Shown: positions 14,893-22,753, counted from the first letter of the stretch. The stretch: 33,139 bases of DNA from an uncultured Elusimicrobiales bacterium (GCA_944326765.1 CALVFE010000015.1:1-33139), one strand, 5' to 3'. Notes: a model not told the origin generated them from the letters alone. A program made the numbers and translations.

Positions 14893-15570
14893 TTATAAAT
14901 AAGAAGCGTTTTCGTGGAAGAACGAGATCACGCGATCCATTCCCGGCGCCGCAGCATTATCCCGCGCTGCCTGCGCGATGGTGCGGCCGCTGCCGTCTTT
15001 ACTCAGCTCAATGACCACAGCCGCTTCCGTTTGAGCGACTTCCGCTACGATACCGCCCTTATCCAATTTGGATTTTACTGCCATTATTTTTTCATAGATT
15101 TCCGTATAAGGAAATGCAATACGAAAAGTATCCGCCCGGCCGTAGTTAATTTGAGTTTGTACGGGGATTTCGCCCAACTGATTGCGCTGATTCATCATCT
15201 GACGGATCTTGATTTTATAATCGTTCGGATAAAAATGACGCAGCTCCCGCGCCAAAGCCTGGAAAGTTTGCGCGTTGCGCGCGACATGAAACACATTATT
15301 GCCGTTTTTGCCAATGTGAAGCAGAAACGTTCCCGTTGCGGCTTGTTTCCCATATTTTAAAATGGCAGTCACGTCGCCGTTCTGCGCGGCCGTAAAAACC
15401 GGCGTGTCGCCAAATTCGTTTTCTTTATTTAAGTCCGACGAGGAAAGCGCACGGGTCAAATACTCATGTACCAGCTGCTGACGGCGTTCCTGACGGGCAT
15501 CAACGGACGGAGCCGCGTTCACCACCGAAACCATCAAACAAACTACTAAAATAAAAAGAATGTTTTTCAT
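14893..15570 (-). CDS. Exported ankyrin-repeat-like protein
   Basis: A 225-residue protein with a Sec signal peptide (MKNILFILVV onward, cut near VVNA-AP at residue 19). The mature region has ankyrin-like units: EFGDTPVFTAAQNGDVTAIL near residue 52, GKNGNNVFHVARNAQTFQAL near residue 87, and NQLGEIPVQTQINYGRADTF near residue 130. The first matches the ankyrin pattern best, the others are degenerate. The C-terminal region has another GSGRTIAQAARDN unit. Such proteins act as binding scaffolds; the partner is unknown. The start has AAGAGGTAA upstream. It is monocistronic with its own terminator, and the promoter region carries the element shared with genes 9975 and 11046. Confidence 0.85.
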   Translation of the reverse strand: MKNILFILVVCLMVSVVNAAPSVDARQERRQQLVHEYLTRALSSSDLNKENEFGDTPVFTAAQNGDVTAILKYGKQAATGTFLLHIGKNGNNVFHVARNAQTFQALARELRHFYPNDYKIKIRQMMNQRNQLGEIPVQTQINYGRADTFRIAFPYTEIYEKIMAVKSKLDKGGIVAEVAQTEAAVVIELSKDGSGRTIAQAARDNAAAPGMDRVISFFHENASYL

Positions 15571-15616
15571 AATTACCTCTTACTTAGAGTATCGCTTTTA
15601 TGGCGTATTTTTACGA

Positions 15617-15670
15617 GGGCCTTTGGGCCTATTTCAAGCGGAATTTAGACCTATCTTTTTTTGGGCCTCC
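15617..15670 (-). promoter_or_regulatory. Shared regulatory element upstream of ankyrin-like gene
   Basis: On the minus strand, in order: GGAGGCC (15670-15664), TAGGTCTAAA (from 15653) and core ATAGGCCCAAAGGCCC (15632-15617; AGGCC, CAAA, GGCCC). Offsets of 17 and 38 bp from the first block match the element before gene 9975 (17 and 39). A GATACT -10-like box begins 24 nt beyond the core. Confidence 0.6.
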
Positions 15671-15674
15671 CCAC

Positions 15675-15710
15675 AAAAAAACCGCCTTCCCTATTAGGAA
15701 AGGCGGTTTT
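15675..15710 (-). terminator. Intrinsic terminator of the metallo-hydrolase gene
   Basis: AAAACCGCCTT plus CC pairs with GG plus AAGGCGGTTTT across 15677-15710 with a single bulge. On the minus strand a seven-T run follows. It is 16 bases past the hydrolase stop. Confidence 0.9.
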
Positions 15711-15725
15711 GAAAGCCCAAAACTC

Positions 15726-16505
15726 TTAAAACGCCAGCGTCTCCCCGCCGGCCGGGATGAGCAGGTTATCCAGCCGGTGCTGTTTGGCAAATGCCGCCAG
15801 TTGCGCCCGCGTAACGGACGCATGGCTGACCTCATCCATATGGCTGGCCACAATCTTAGCCTGCGGCGCGGCCAAGGCCGTTTGCAGCACGTCATTTTCA
15901 TCCATAATCAGGCGGTCTCCGCTGGCCACGCGCGCCGCGCACGCATTGACTATTACCACCGCCGGCTGGTATACGTGCAGGGCCTGCTGCACTTCTTCAC
16001 AGAAGATCGTGTCTCCCGCCAAATACAGGGTTTTCTCGCCTTCCGCTTGCATCACAACGCCCATAGCTTCATACGGCATGCCCAGCTGCCGGCACATAGG
16101 CTCCACTTTGGCTCTTTCCCCGTGCTGACCGCTCGTTTTATGCAACATAACGCCCCGGAAAGACGTTCCCCCCTCGCTTAGTACGCTCACGCGCGTAAAT
16201 CCTTTGCCGGCCACATACTTTTGGTCTGTTTCGGACTGAACAAAAAAGGGAATGTCTTTTTGCAGGGCTTCTTCGGCGTAAGCATCCCAATGATCCGGAT
16301 GGACGTGCGTTAAAATCACGGCGTCCGCCTGCGCCACCGTCTGCACCGGGAACGGGAGCTCCGTGCGGGGTTGGCGGATTTCCGGGTGGAGGGCCCCTTC
16401 AAAGCCGGGCATATATTCCTTGGGCCCCAGCCAAGGATCCACCAAAAATTTTACGTTATGATATTCTACCCACAGGGTAGCATTGCGGATTTGCGTAATT
16501 TTCAT
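15726..16505 (-). CDS. MBL-fold metal-dependent hydrolase (UlaG/YtkL-like)
   Basis: A 259-residue metallo-beta-lactamase-fold protein. The metal site is visible as HVHPDHWD near residue 89, a later Asp in LAGDTIFCEE and a final His in IVASHMDE, with the early FLVDPWLGP strand typical of the UlaG-like lactonase branch. The substrate is unknown. The start ATG at 16505 is chosen because AAGGAGGAAAC lies just upstream; an in-frame start at 16553 would overlap the promoter. It is transcribed divergently from an HxlR regulator with overlapping promoters, so it is probably that regulator's target, which suggests induction by an electrophile, aldehyde or redox stress. That last step is inference. Confidence 0.9.
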   Translation of the reverse strand: MKITQIRNATLWVEYHNVKFLVDPWLGPKEYMPGFEGALHPEIRQPRTELPFPVQTVAQADAVILTHVHPDHWDAYAEEALQKDIPFFVQSETDQKYVAGKGFTRVSVLSEGGTSFRGVMLHKTSGQHGERAKVEPMCRQLGMPYEAMGVVMQAEGEKTLYLAGDTIFCEEVQQALHVYQPAVVIVNACAARVASGDRLIMDENDVLQTALAAPQAKIVASHMDEVSHASVTRAQLAAFAKQHRLDNLLIPAGGETLAF

Positions 16506-16524
16506 AGGTTTCCTCCTTTCTTGT

Positions 16525-16553
16525 ATGATAAGTTTTTTGTATATTTTTAACAA
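16525..16553 (-). promoter_or_regulatory. Promoter of the metallo-hydrolase
   Basis: On the minus strand TTGTTA (16553-16548), 17 nt, then TATCAT (16530-16525), about 20 nt before the start codon. Confidence 0.65.
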
Positions 16554-16557
16554 GAAT

Positions 16558-16594
16558 GTACTTTTTTGTACAATACTTACTTTTTTGTATAATA
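16558..16594. promoter_or_regulatory. Divergent operator, likely HxlR binding sites
   Basis: Two copies of TACTTTTTTGTAYAATA lie at 16559-16575 and 16578-16594, 19 bp apart. The first is part of the palindrome TGTACTTTTTTGTACA (16558-16573). They overlap the regulator's own promoter (TTGTAC 16566-16571, 16 nt, TATAAT 16588-16593), as expected for autorepression. Confidence 0.6.
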
Positions 16595-16619
16595 ATGTCC
16601 ATAAAAGGATTTAAAGCCT

Positions 16620-17003
16620 ATGAAAAAGAAAACACAAGAATACAAATGCCCGCTGGAAGCCACTATGGCTATTATCGGCGGGAAATACAAAGGAATTATT
16701 TTAGGGTATTTAATCGGGCGGAAACTGCGCTACAGCGAATTGCAGAAATTAGTTTCGCAGGCAACGCCAAAAATGCTGATCCAGCAACTGAAAGAATTGG
16801 AGGCGGACGGGATGATTGTGCGCAAGCTCTACCCCGTGGTGCCGCCGAAGACGGAGTATTCCCTCTCGCCCCGCGGCAAAACGATGATTCCCATTATCAA
16901 AGCGCTTAACCTGTGGGGCATACGCTACTTAAAAGAGGAAAATATCCCCTGCAAATACAACCCGGACAACTTGTCCCCCGCGGCGAAGAAATTATTCCAA
17001 TAA
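16620..17003 (+). CDS. HxlR-family winged-helix transcriptional regulator
   Basis: A 127-residue HxlR/DUF24 regulator. The family pattern is clear: an N-terminal KCPLEATMAIIGGKYKGIIL with the conserved Cys near residue 9 that senses electrophiles or thiol stress in characterised members, then LRYSELQKLVSQATPKMLIQQLKELEADGMIVRK, the recognition helix and wing, and SPRGKTMIPII. It binds DNA as a dimer and commonly represses a divergent enzyme gene, here the MBL hydrolase. The start has AAAGGAT upstream and lies 26 nt after a consensus TATAAT. A strong terminator follows. Confidence 0.93.
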   Translation: MKKKTQEYKCPLEATMAIIGGKYKGIILGYLIGRKLRYSELQKLVSQATPKMLIQQLKELEADGMIVRKLYPVVPPKTEYSLSPRGKTMIPIIKALNLWGIRYLKEENIPCKYNPDNLSPAAKKLFQ

Positions 17004-17030
17004 AAAACCCGGAACATTGTTCCGGGTTTT
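17004..17030 (+). terminator. Intrinsic terminator of the HxlR gene
   Basis: A perfect 12-bp stem (17004-17015 with 17019-17030), AAAACCCGGAAC and complement. It overlaps the stop codon's edge and is symmetrical, so it may also stop transcripts reading out of the tRNA gene on the other strand. Confidence 0.9.
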
Positions 17031-17033
17031 AAA

Positions 17034-17107
17034 TGGAGCGGGCGAAGAGAATCGAACTCTCGTCTCAACCTTGGCAAGGTCGCGTTCTACCATTGAACCA
17101 CGCCCGC
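17034..17107 (-). tRNA. tRNA-Gly, anticodon GCC
   Basis: The minus strand folds into a full cloverleaf of 74 nt: acceptor GCGGGCG with CGCCCGC, D arm GTTCAATGGTAGAAC, anticodon stem-loop with GCC in CTTGCCAAG, and T arm GAGAGTTCGATTCTC. The discriminator is T and CCA is encoded in the genome (17034-17036). Confidence 0.97.
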
Positions 17108-17165
17108 AAAATTGTATCGGCTGCAACATTAAAATTATAACACATTTCCCACGACAGACACAAGA

Positions 17166-18092
17166 TTATTTTTTCTTGTTACGCTTGGCCGCCGTCGGTG
17201 AAACCTCTTTTTTGCCCGGCTGCTGGGCGGAACCGGCAGCGCCTAACAGAATGGGCGCTATTTTTTTCAAATAGGGGTTTTCCTGAACGGCTATCCGTAC
17301 GTTTGGATTTTGTTGCAATTCTCTCAAATAGGGATTGGCGGCTATAACCGCAGCTGCTTCCTCAGGCCGATCCCGAAAGTATTTAACCGCTTTGCTGATG
17401 AGCAAATAGCTCATAAAGCGACTGCCGGCTACGCTGCGAAGCATTTTCTCGTTAGCCAGCACGCTTTTTACCGTATCGCTGTCAAAAAATTCTTCCATCG
17501 CCACTCTATCGTTGGTAAAAGCCAGCAATAACTGCGGATCTTCCAACAAAGGCGCTACATCCTCCCGCGCCAGAAAAGCCTTGATCATCGTGTCATTGGA
17601 AAGCAAATAGCGCATTAACTCCGGATCTGCCAAATTAGAGGAAAAATTAGTAGTCAACGCCCAGGGCGCCGCCCCGATAATCTCATAGTTCTTAGGAGTA
17701 AACGAACGATAATTAAACCGACTGATGATAGGCAAAGTGGAACCCAAATTGCTTACCGCCACGTTGCGATCCTGCCCCTCTTGCACTTGGATATAAGTCA
17801 CCCCTACATTGGGATTAAATTCCGTTTCCGCTACCGAAAGTCCTTTGATTTGTTCCGGATCCAACGCAGCCGTCAAATTTTCCGCACGGTTTTTAGCCGA
17901 CATCATGACCAACAAAGTAACCGCCACCAATCCGACTACTCCTATTCCTACGCCTAAGAGCAGCTTATCCTGTACTTTATGCACGGCGAAAGCCTTCTCC
18001 GCCGCCGCCTCTTCTTTATTATGGGCACGTTTTTCCTCTTTGTGATATTTAGCGGGATTTCGCAGCAGTTTTAACAATTCTTCTTTTTTCAT
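17166..18092 (-). CDS. Single-pass membrane protein with helical STI1-like repeats, unknown function
   Basis: About 308 residues. A charged cytoplasmic N-terminus (KKEELLKLLRNPAKYHKEEK) precedes one membrane segment (LLLGVGIGVVGLVAVTLLVM, about residues 43-64). The rest, probably periplasmic, contains short helical units with repeating DP or NP starts (DPELMRYLL, DPQLLLAF, NPYLREL, NPNVRIAV, NPYLKKI), resembling STI1/Hop-type repeats. It ends in a basic tail KRNKKK. It is lacking Cys and catalytic motifs, so binding or scaffolding is more likely than catalysis. I do not recognise the family. The ATG at 18092 is preferred over an in-frame start at 18113. Confidence 0.75.
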   Translation of the reverse strand: MKKEELLKLLRNPAKYHKEEKRAHNKEEAAAEKAFAVHKVQDKLLLGVGIGVVGLVAVTLLVMMSAKNRAENLTAALDPEQIKGLSVAETEFNPNVGVTYIQVQEGQDRNVAVSNLGSTLPIISRFNYRSFTPKNYEIIGAAPWALTTNFSSNLADPELMRYLLSNDTMIKAFLAREDVAPLLEDPQLLLAFTNDRVAMEEFFDSDTVKSVLANEKMLRSVAGSRFMSYLLISKAVKYFRDRPEEAAAVIAANPYLRELQQNPNVRIAVQENPYLKKIAPILLGAAGSAQQPGKKEVSPTAAKRNKKK

Positions 18093-18142
18093 ACGCTTAT
18101 TGTAACAAATCAAACCTGTTTTTCGCTTACTTAATTATCAAG

Positions 18143-18148
18143 TATAAT
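18143..18148 (+). promoter_or_regulatory. -10 box of yjbQ, possibly leaderless
   Basis: A consensus TATAAT ends 7 nt before the ATG at 18156 and there is no ribosome binding site between, so transcription would begin at or next to the start codon. Confidence 0.5.
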
Positions 18149-18155
18149 TTATTAT

Positions 18156-18572
18156 ATGAAATCTTATACGCAATATCTAACCGTTTGCACCGACAAACGT
18201 TACCAAATCGTCAACATTACCCCGCAAGTGGAAGAAGCCTTGGAAAAAAGCGGCATTCAAGAGGGTCTTTGCCTCGTAAACTCTATGCATATTACCTCCA
18301 GCGTTTTTATTAACGATAACGAACGCGGCCTGCACGCCGATTTCCTGCGCTGGACGGAACAACTTGCCCCTTACGGCATAGACAAATACCAGCACAATTT
18401 AACCGGGGAAGACAACGGCGACGCTCATTTAAAACGCACCTTGCTGGGGCGCGAAGTCGTAGTGGCGGTTACCAAAGGCCGCTTGGATTTTGGTCCGTGG
18501 GAAACCATTTTCTACGGGGAATTTGACGGCCAGCGCAACAAACGGATTTTAATCAAAATTATTGGAGAATAA
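18156..18572 (+). CDS. YjbQ family protein (UPF0047)
   Basis: A 138-residue member of the compact UPF0047/YjbQ fold, a small homotrimeric enzyme family for which a minor thiamine-phosphate synthase activity has been reported. Conserved blocks are present: the [19 protein letters not shown] stretch near residue 45, [18 protein letters not shown] near residue 80, then [18 protein letters not shown] and a basic [10 protein letters not shown] end. The His residues are the presumed metal or substrate ligands. The stop is one base before the next start, so the two are co-transcribed and coupled. No Shine-Dalgarno; see the TATAAT box upstream. Confidence 0.92.
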   Translation: MKSYTQYLTVCTDKRYQIVNITPQVEEALEKSGIQEGLCLVNSMHITSSVFINDNERGLHADFLRWTEQLAPYGIDKYQHNLTGEDNGDAHLKRTLLGREVVVAVTKGRLDFGPWETIFYGEFDGQRNKRILIKIIGE

Positions 18573-18573
18573 T

Positions 18574-18960
18574 ATGAAAAAAACTATTTTTTATCACGAT
18601 ACCGACTGCGGCGGCGTGGTGTATTACGGCAACTATTTAAAATTTTTTGAAGAAGCGCGCACCCTGTATATGGCCGAAAAAGGGTTTTCCGTGCCGGCCC
18701 TGATGCAGCGCGGCTTTTACTTCGTAGTAGCCCGGCAGGAAGTGGAATATAAATACCCCGTGCGCTATGCGGACGTGATTGACGTTTCTACGCGCGTGTT
18801 GGAAGTGTCCGACATTAAAATCGTGTTTGAAAACATCATTACCAACCAAAACGGACGTTTATGCACCAAAGGTAAAACCACGTTGGTTTGCGTCAACAGT
18901 TCCGGAATGCCTACCGCAATGGGCGCGGAAGTCAAAAACGCGATGAGTCCCGCAGCTTAA
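18574..18960 (+). CDS. Acyl-CoA thioesterase, YbgC/4HBT hotdog family
   Basis: A 128-residue hotdog-fold thioesterase. The motif YHDTDCGGVVYYGNYLKFFE near residue 7 carries the catalytic Asp of the 4HBT/YbgC family, which hydrolyses acyl-CoA or acyl-ACP and in several bacteria is linked to envelope lipids. The next block, EVEYKYPVRYADVIDVSTRV, is also typical. The ATG at 18574 is chosen over an in-frame TTG at 18562 because TTGGAGAAT is then correctly placed as a ribosome binding site. It is second in a two-gene unit with yjbQ and ends at a strong terminator. The tol-pal genes often near ybgC are not here. Confidence 0.92.
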   Translation: MKKTIFYHDTDCGGVVYYGNYLKFFEEARTLYMAEKGFSVPALMQRGFYFVVARQEVEYKYPVRYADVIDVSTRVLEVSDIKIVFENIITNQNGRLCTKGKTTLVCVNSSGMPTAMGAEVKNAMSPAA

Positions 18961-18990
18961 ATAATTTGACGAAATAACCAATTGAAAAAG

Positions 18991-19020
18991 AAAACCCGAA
19001 ACGTTTCCGTTTCGGGTTTT
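18991..19020 (+). terminator. Intrinsic terminator of yjbQ-thioesterase
   Basis: A perfect 13-bp stem (18991-19003 with 19008-19020), AAAACCCGAAACG and complement, TTTC loop. It lies between convergent units and could act on both strands. Confidence 0.9.
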
Positions 19021-19042
19021 AAATTAAGAGTCGGCGCGTGCT

Positions 19043-19303
19043 TTACACAATTTTCTTTTCTTCTTCTTTCGCCTTTTCAATCTCTTTGTCCAGTTTCGCG
19101 GAGAGGCGTCTTAAAACCGTTTGCGTATTGCGTTTCCAGTCTTTTAAACTGCGCAATTCGCTTTCCGTTTTTTTCAGTTTTTCCACGCCGTCTTCCAAGG
19201 CGCGCAGCTTGGCTTTCAGCGCGTTGTTCTCCCCCTGCAATTCCTTCTGCCGGGCCAGCACTTGCGATACTAAAAGTTCCAGCTGTTTCAGTTTTTCCTG
19301 CAT
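19043..19303 (-). CDS. Short coiled-coil protein, ZapB-like
   Basis: An 86-residue, almost entirely coiled-coil protein (MQEKLKQLELLVSQVLAR, then leucine heptads through LKKTESELRSLKDW, ending in a charged AKEEEKK tail). It starts 4 nt after the pheT stop, so it is third in the pheS-pheT operon. In many bacteria zapA follows pheT. Here a ZapA-like gene instead stands on the other side of pheS, and this coiled coil resembles ZapB, the partner that links ZapA to the divisome. The ZapB assignment rests on size, coiled coil and context only. No enzymatic motif. Confidence 0.75.
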   Translation of the reverse strand: MQEKLKQLELLVSQVLARQKELQGENNALKAKLRALEDGVEKLKKTESELRSLKDWKRNTQTVLRRLSAKLDKEIEKAKEEEKKIV

Positions 19304-19307
19304 AAGT

Positions 19308-21692
19308 TTATCTCAGTTCCGCGCCTACCTGTTCACGCAGCTGCTGAACGATGCGGTTAAACGCTTCGTCCGTTTCCTTATCCTTCAGCGTACGCTCGGG
19401 ATTGGAAAACGCCAGCGAGAACGTAACGCTCTTTTTCCCGGCCGGCAAATGTTCCCCTTGATAGAGATCAATTAAATGATATTCCAGATTGACGTCCAAG
19501 GGCGTTTTGTCCAACGCGCTCGTAATGCTGGCGTACGAAACCGACTCGTCCAATACCACCGACAAATCGCGCAAAGACGGCGGAAAAACCGCCACGTCGT
19601 TCGCCGGTTTGAAATCCTGCGCGGAGAATACTTTTTCAATCGCTTTCGTGGCAAACTCAAACGCCCACACTTCTTGTGTTTTTACGTCAAACGCTTTAAG
19701 CGTCAGCGGATGCACTTTGCCAAACAGCCCGATCGCTTTGCCGTTTAGCAAAATATCCATACAAATTTTGGGATGCATATACACCGGAACGGTTTTGGAC
19801 GGCGCGAACGAAATGCCTTCCACCTCCGCCAAGAGCGCCTGCATTAAACCTTTCAACCAGTAAAAATCCACCGGTTTTTCCGCCGCGCCAAAGAATTTTT
19901 CCTGTTCCAGCGTACCCGTCAGCACGCCGGCCACCGCATATCCTTCCACCGGGAATCCCTTGACGGATTGGAAAGTTTTGGTTGTTTCAAACAACGCCAG
20001 ATTGCGGTTTCCGAAACGCAGGTTGCTTTCCACATTTTTGAGCAGAGACGGCAGCAGCGTCGGGCGCAAATAATCCCACCCTTGGGCCAGCGCATTTTTG
20101 ACTTTGATACAAAACTTCGGGTCTGCCCCAAACGCCTTGAGCTCTTTCTCTCCCAAAAAGTCAATGTTTTTGCACTCGCAGAAACCCGCCCCGATCAGCG
20201 CACGGGCGTATTTTTTGCCCAAGTCAATGCCTTTGGGATTGTCGGCAAACGCCAGGCTGGCTTTGGTTTGCGAGACGGGAATCATATCGTAACCGGCAAA
20301 ACGGGCGGCTTCTTCGGCCAGATCCCATTTGTGGTTTAAATCGCGGCGGTGGGTGGGCGCTTTAAACGTCCACTTGTCCCCGTCCGCGTGGAATTCGGCA
20401 GCCAAACGGGCAAAAATTTCTTTCAGCCGTTCTTCGGGAATCTGCGCGCCTAAAATAGCGTTGATTTCGGCCGGCGTGAAGGAAACGGTCGGGCTTTCGT
20501 AGCGCGTGGGATAAACGTCCACCACTTCCGAAGCCGCGCCGCCGCAAAGTTCCAAGAACAGATCCGTCGCGCGCTGCATCGCCAAAGTAACGCCTTCAAT
20601 ATCCGTACCGCGCTCAAACCGCTGGGAAGAATCCGACGATACGGCAAATTTCTTGACGGTTTTGTTAACCGTCGGCGGATTAAAATACGCCGCTTCAATG
20701 AAAATATCCTGCGTATCGTCTTTGATGCCGCTGTTAAGCCCCCCCATAATGCCGGCTAAAGCGGTGGCTTTATGAGAGTCGGCAATCATCAGGCAGTTTT
20801 CATTGAGCGTCAATTCCCGTCCGCCCAACAGCGTAAATTTTTCGCCTTCCTGCGCATTGCGGACAATCACTTTGCCGCCTTCCACTTCGCGCAGATCAAA
20901 CGCGTGCAGCGGGTGCCCCAGTTCAAACATCACATAGTTGGTTACGTCCACCAGCGCGTTTTTGGGATTAAGCCCCATCGCGGCCAAGCGCTGTTTCATC
21001 CATTCGGGGGAATCGGTGTTTTTTACCCCGCGGATAATGCGCCCCGTATAGCGCGGGCAGCCTTCGGCGTTTTGGATTTCCACTTCCAACGCTTTTCCCT
21101 CGCCCTTTACGCCTTTTACTGCGGGCAGTTTGACGGGTTTATTGAGCAGTGCCGCCAATTCGCGCGCTACCCCCAGATGCGAAAGCAGATCCGGACGGTT
21201 AGACGTAATTTCCAAATCAAACAAAGAATCCGGCTTGCCATACAGGGTGGAAACGTCTGTTCCCAACGGCAAACTTTCATCTAATACCAGAATGCCGCGC
21301 GCACGGGTTTGCGTAAGCCCCAATTCGTCAGACGAACAAATCATTCCTTCGGATTCTATCCCGCGGATCACCGCCGCTTTTAAAACGGTTTTCCCCAGCC
21401 GCGCTCCAACCCGCGCAAGCGGCACTTTCTGCCCCAACGCCACATTCGGCGCACCGCAGACCACGCGCTGCGTTTTGCCGCCGCCCAAATCCAGCGTTAC
21501 CAAATGCAAATGGTCGGAATCCGGGTGATCTTCAATTTTGATAATTTGAGCAACGTTTACCCCTTCAAAATCCGCACCGGTTGTTTCTACAGACGCCACT
21601 TCAATGCCGAGGTCGGTCAGTTTTTTGACCAATTCTTCGGGAGTCAAATCAATCTCTATAAAATCTTTCAGCCACGAATAAAGTATCTTCAT
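19308..21692 (-). CDS. pheT: Phenylalanyl-tRNA synthetase beta subunit
   Basis: The beta chain of the (alpha-beta)2 enzyme that charges tRNA-Phe. The 794 residues include an N-terminal EMAP-type tRNA-binding domain (about 40-150, IIKIEDHPDSDHLHLVTLDL), the B3/B4 editing domain with NALVDVTNYVMFELGHPLHAFD, B5 and catalytic-like core regions with SSDSSQRFERGTD, and a C-terminal ferredoxin-fold anticodon-binding domain starting around VAVFPPSLRDLSVVLDE. The length is normal. It starts 12 nt downstream of the pheS stop with an AAGGAT ribosome binding site. Confidence 0.97.
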   Translation of the reverse strand: MKILYSWLKDFIEIDLTPEELVKKLTDLGIEVASVETTGADFEGVNVAQIIKIEDHPDSDHLHLVTLDLGGGKTQRVVCGAPNVALGQKVPLARVGARLGKTVLKAAVIRGIESEGMICSSDELGLTQTRARGILVLDESLPLGTDVSTLYGKPDSLFDLEITSNRPDLLSHLGVARELAALLNKPVKLPAVKGVKGEGKALEVEIQNAEGCPRYTGRIIRGVKNTDSPEWMKQRLAAMGLNPKNALVDVTNYVMFELGHPLHAFDLREVEGGKVIVRNAQEGEKFTLLGGRELTLNENCLMIADSHKATALAGIMGGLNSGIKDDTQDIFIEAAYFNPPTVNKTVKKFAVSSDSSQRFERGTDIEGVTLAMQRATDLFLELCGGAASEVVDVYPTRYESPTVSFTPAEINAILGAQIPEERLKEIFARLAAEFHADGDKWTFKAPTHRRDLNHKWDLAEEAARFAGYDMIPVSQTKASLAFADNPKGIDLGKKYARALIGAGFCECKNIDFLGEKELKAFGADPKFCIKVKNALAQGWDYLRPTLLPSLLKNVESNLRFGNRNLALFETTKTFQSVKGFPVEGYAVAGVLTGTLEQEKFFGAAEKPVDFYWLKGLMQALLAEVEGISFAPSKTVPVYMHPKICMDILLNGKAIGLFGKVHPLTLKAFDVKTQEVWAFEFATKAIEKVFSAQDFKPANDVAVFPPSLRDLSVVLDESVSYASITSALDKTPLDVNLEYHLIDLYQGEHLPAGKKSVTFSLAFSNPERTLKDKETDEAFNRIVQQLREQVGAELR

Positions 21693-21704
21693 TGTCGTAA
21701 ATCC

Positions 21705-22745
21705 TTAAAACTGTTTGAGTACGCGCAAGTCGTTTTCATAGAACGTGCGGATATCTTTGATGTTGAGCATCATCATCGCCAAGCGTTCCACACCCATACC
21801 AAAGGCGTAGCCGCTGTACTGTTCGGGGTCAATGCCGCAGTTTCTAAGCACATTGGGGTGAACCACGCCTGCGCCCAGCATTTCAATCCAGCCGCTTCCT
21901 TTACAAACAGGGCAGCCTTTGCCTTGGCAGAAAACGCATTTTACGTCCACTTCCACGCTGGGTTCGGTAAACGGGAAAAACGACGGACGGAAACGGATTT
22001 CGGCTTTGTTGCCGAACAAGCCTTTCATAAAAGCGGTTAAATCGCTCTTTAAATCCGCCAAGCTGACGTGCTTGTCCACATACAGCCCTTCAATTTGATG
22101 AAATACGGGGCTGTGGGTCGCGTCTAAGCTGTCGTTTCTAAATACGCGGCCGGGAGCCATAATGCGAAGCGGCGGTTTGTGTTTTTCCATATACCGGCTT
22201 TGCACATTGGAGGTGTGGGTGCGCAAAACGAGCGGCATTTTCCCGTCCACAAAAAACGTATCCTGCGCGTCGCGCGCGGGGTGGTGCAGCGGGATATTGA
22301 GCAGATCAAAATTGTGTTTTTCGTCTTCCACCCACGGCCCTTCCGCCCATTCAAACCCCAAGCGGGAAAGAATTTCCGTCATACGGTCTTGCGCCACGGA
22401 AAGCGGGTGGCGGTGTCCTTTGGCTACAGGATAGCCGGGGAGGGTTAAATCCAGATTGACTTTGTTTAATTCGTCGTTGATTTCTTTGGCGGCAAAAATT
22501 TCGGTTTTTTCGTCAAACGCGGCCGTTAAAACGGCTTTTAACGCGTTGCCCAACGGGCCGGCTTCTTTCTTTTCTTCAATGGAAAAATCTTTCAGTCCTT
22601 TTAAAAGTTCCGTCAGCGCGCCTTTGCGCCCCAAGGCGGCCACGCGCAATTCTTCCACGGCGGCCAAATCGACGGCTTGGCCGATTTTGGTCTTGTATTC
22701 TTGTTCAATCGTACTGCAAGCGGATTTAAATTCTTGAATAGTCAT
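21705..22745 (-). CDS. pheS: Phenylalanyl-tRNA synthetase alpha subunit
   Basis: The catalytic alpha chain of PheRS. The 346 residues have an N-terminal coiled coil (1-100) and class II motifs: GRVFRNDSLDATHSPVFHQ (motif 2 region) and GMGVERLAMM (motif 3). A CVFCQGKGCPVCKGSGW segment with two CxxC pairs could bind zinc, as in several other bacterial PheS proteins. It is first gene of pheS-pheT-coiled coil. No ribosome binding site is visible; TATAAT (minus strand, 22754-22759) lies 8 nt before the ATG, so the message may be leaderless. Confidence 0.97.
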   Translation of the reverse strand: MTIQEFKSACSTIEQEYKTKIGQAVDLAAVEELRVAALGRKGALTELLKGLKDFSIEEKKEAGPLGNALKAVLTAAFDEKTEIFAAKEINDELNKVNLDLTLPGYPVAKGHRHPLSVAQDRMTEILSRLGFEWAEGPWVEDEKHNFDLLNIPLHHPARDAQDTFFVDGKMPLVLRTHTSNVQSRYMEKHKPPLRIMAPGRVFRNDSLDATHSPVFHQIEGLYVDKHVSLADLKSDLTAFMKGLFGNKAEIRFRPSFFPFTEPSVEVDVKCVFCQGKGCPVCKGSGWIEMLGAGVVHPNVLRNCGIDPEQYSGYAFGMGVERLAMMMLNIKDIRTFYENDLRVLKQF

Positions 22746-22753
22746 ATATATTA

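Noticed and set aside
15600-16181. 193-codon plus-strand frame opposite the metallo-hydrolase
   Set aside because: It overlaps the hydrolase, which has metal-site motifs, as well as a regulatory core and the terminator. It has no ribosome binding site or recognisable domain.
20772-21284. Long antisense frames within pheT
   Set aside because: They are mirror frames of a GC-rich, clearly recognisable gene, with no initiation signals.
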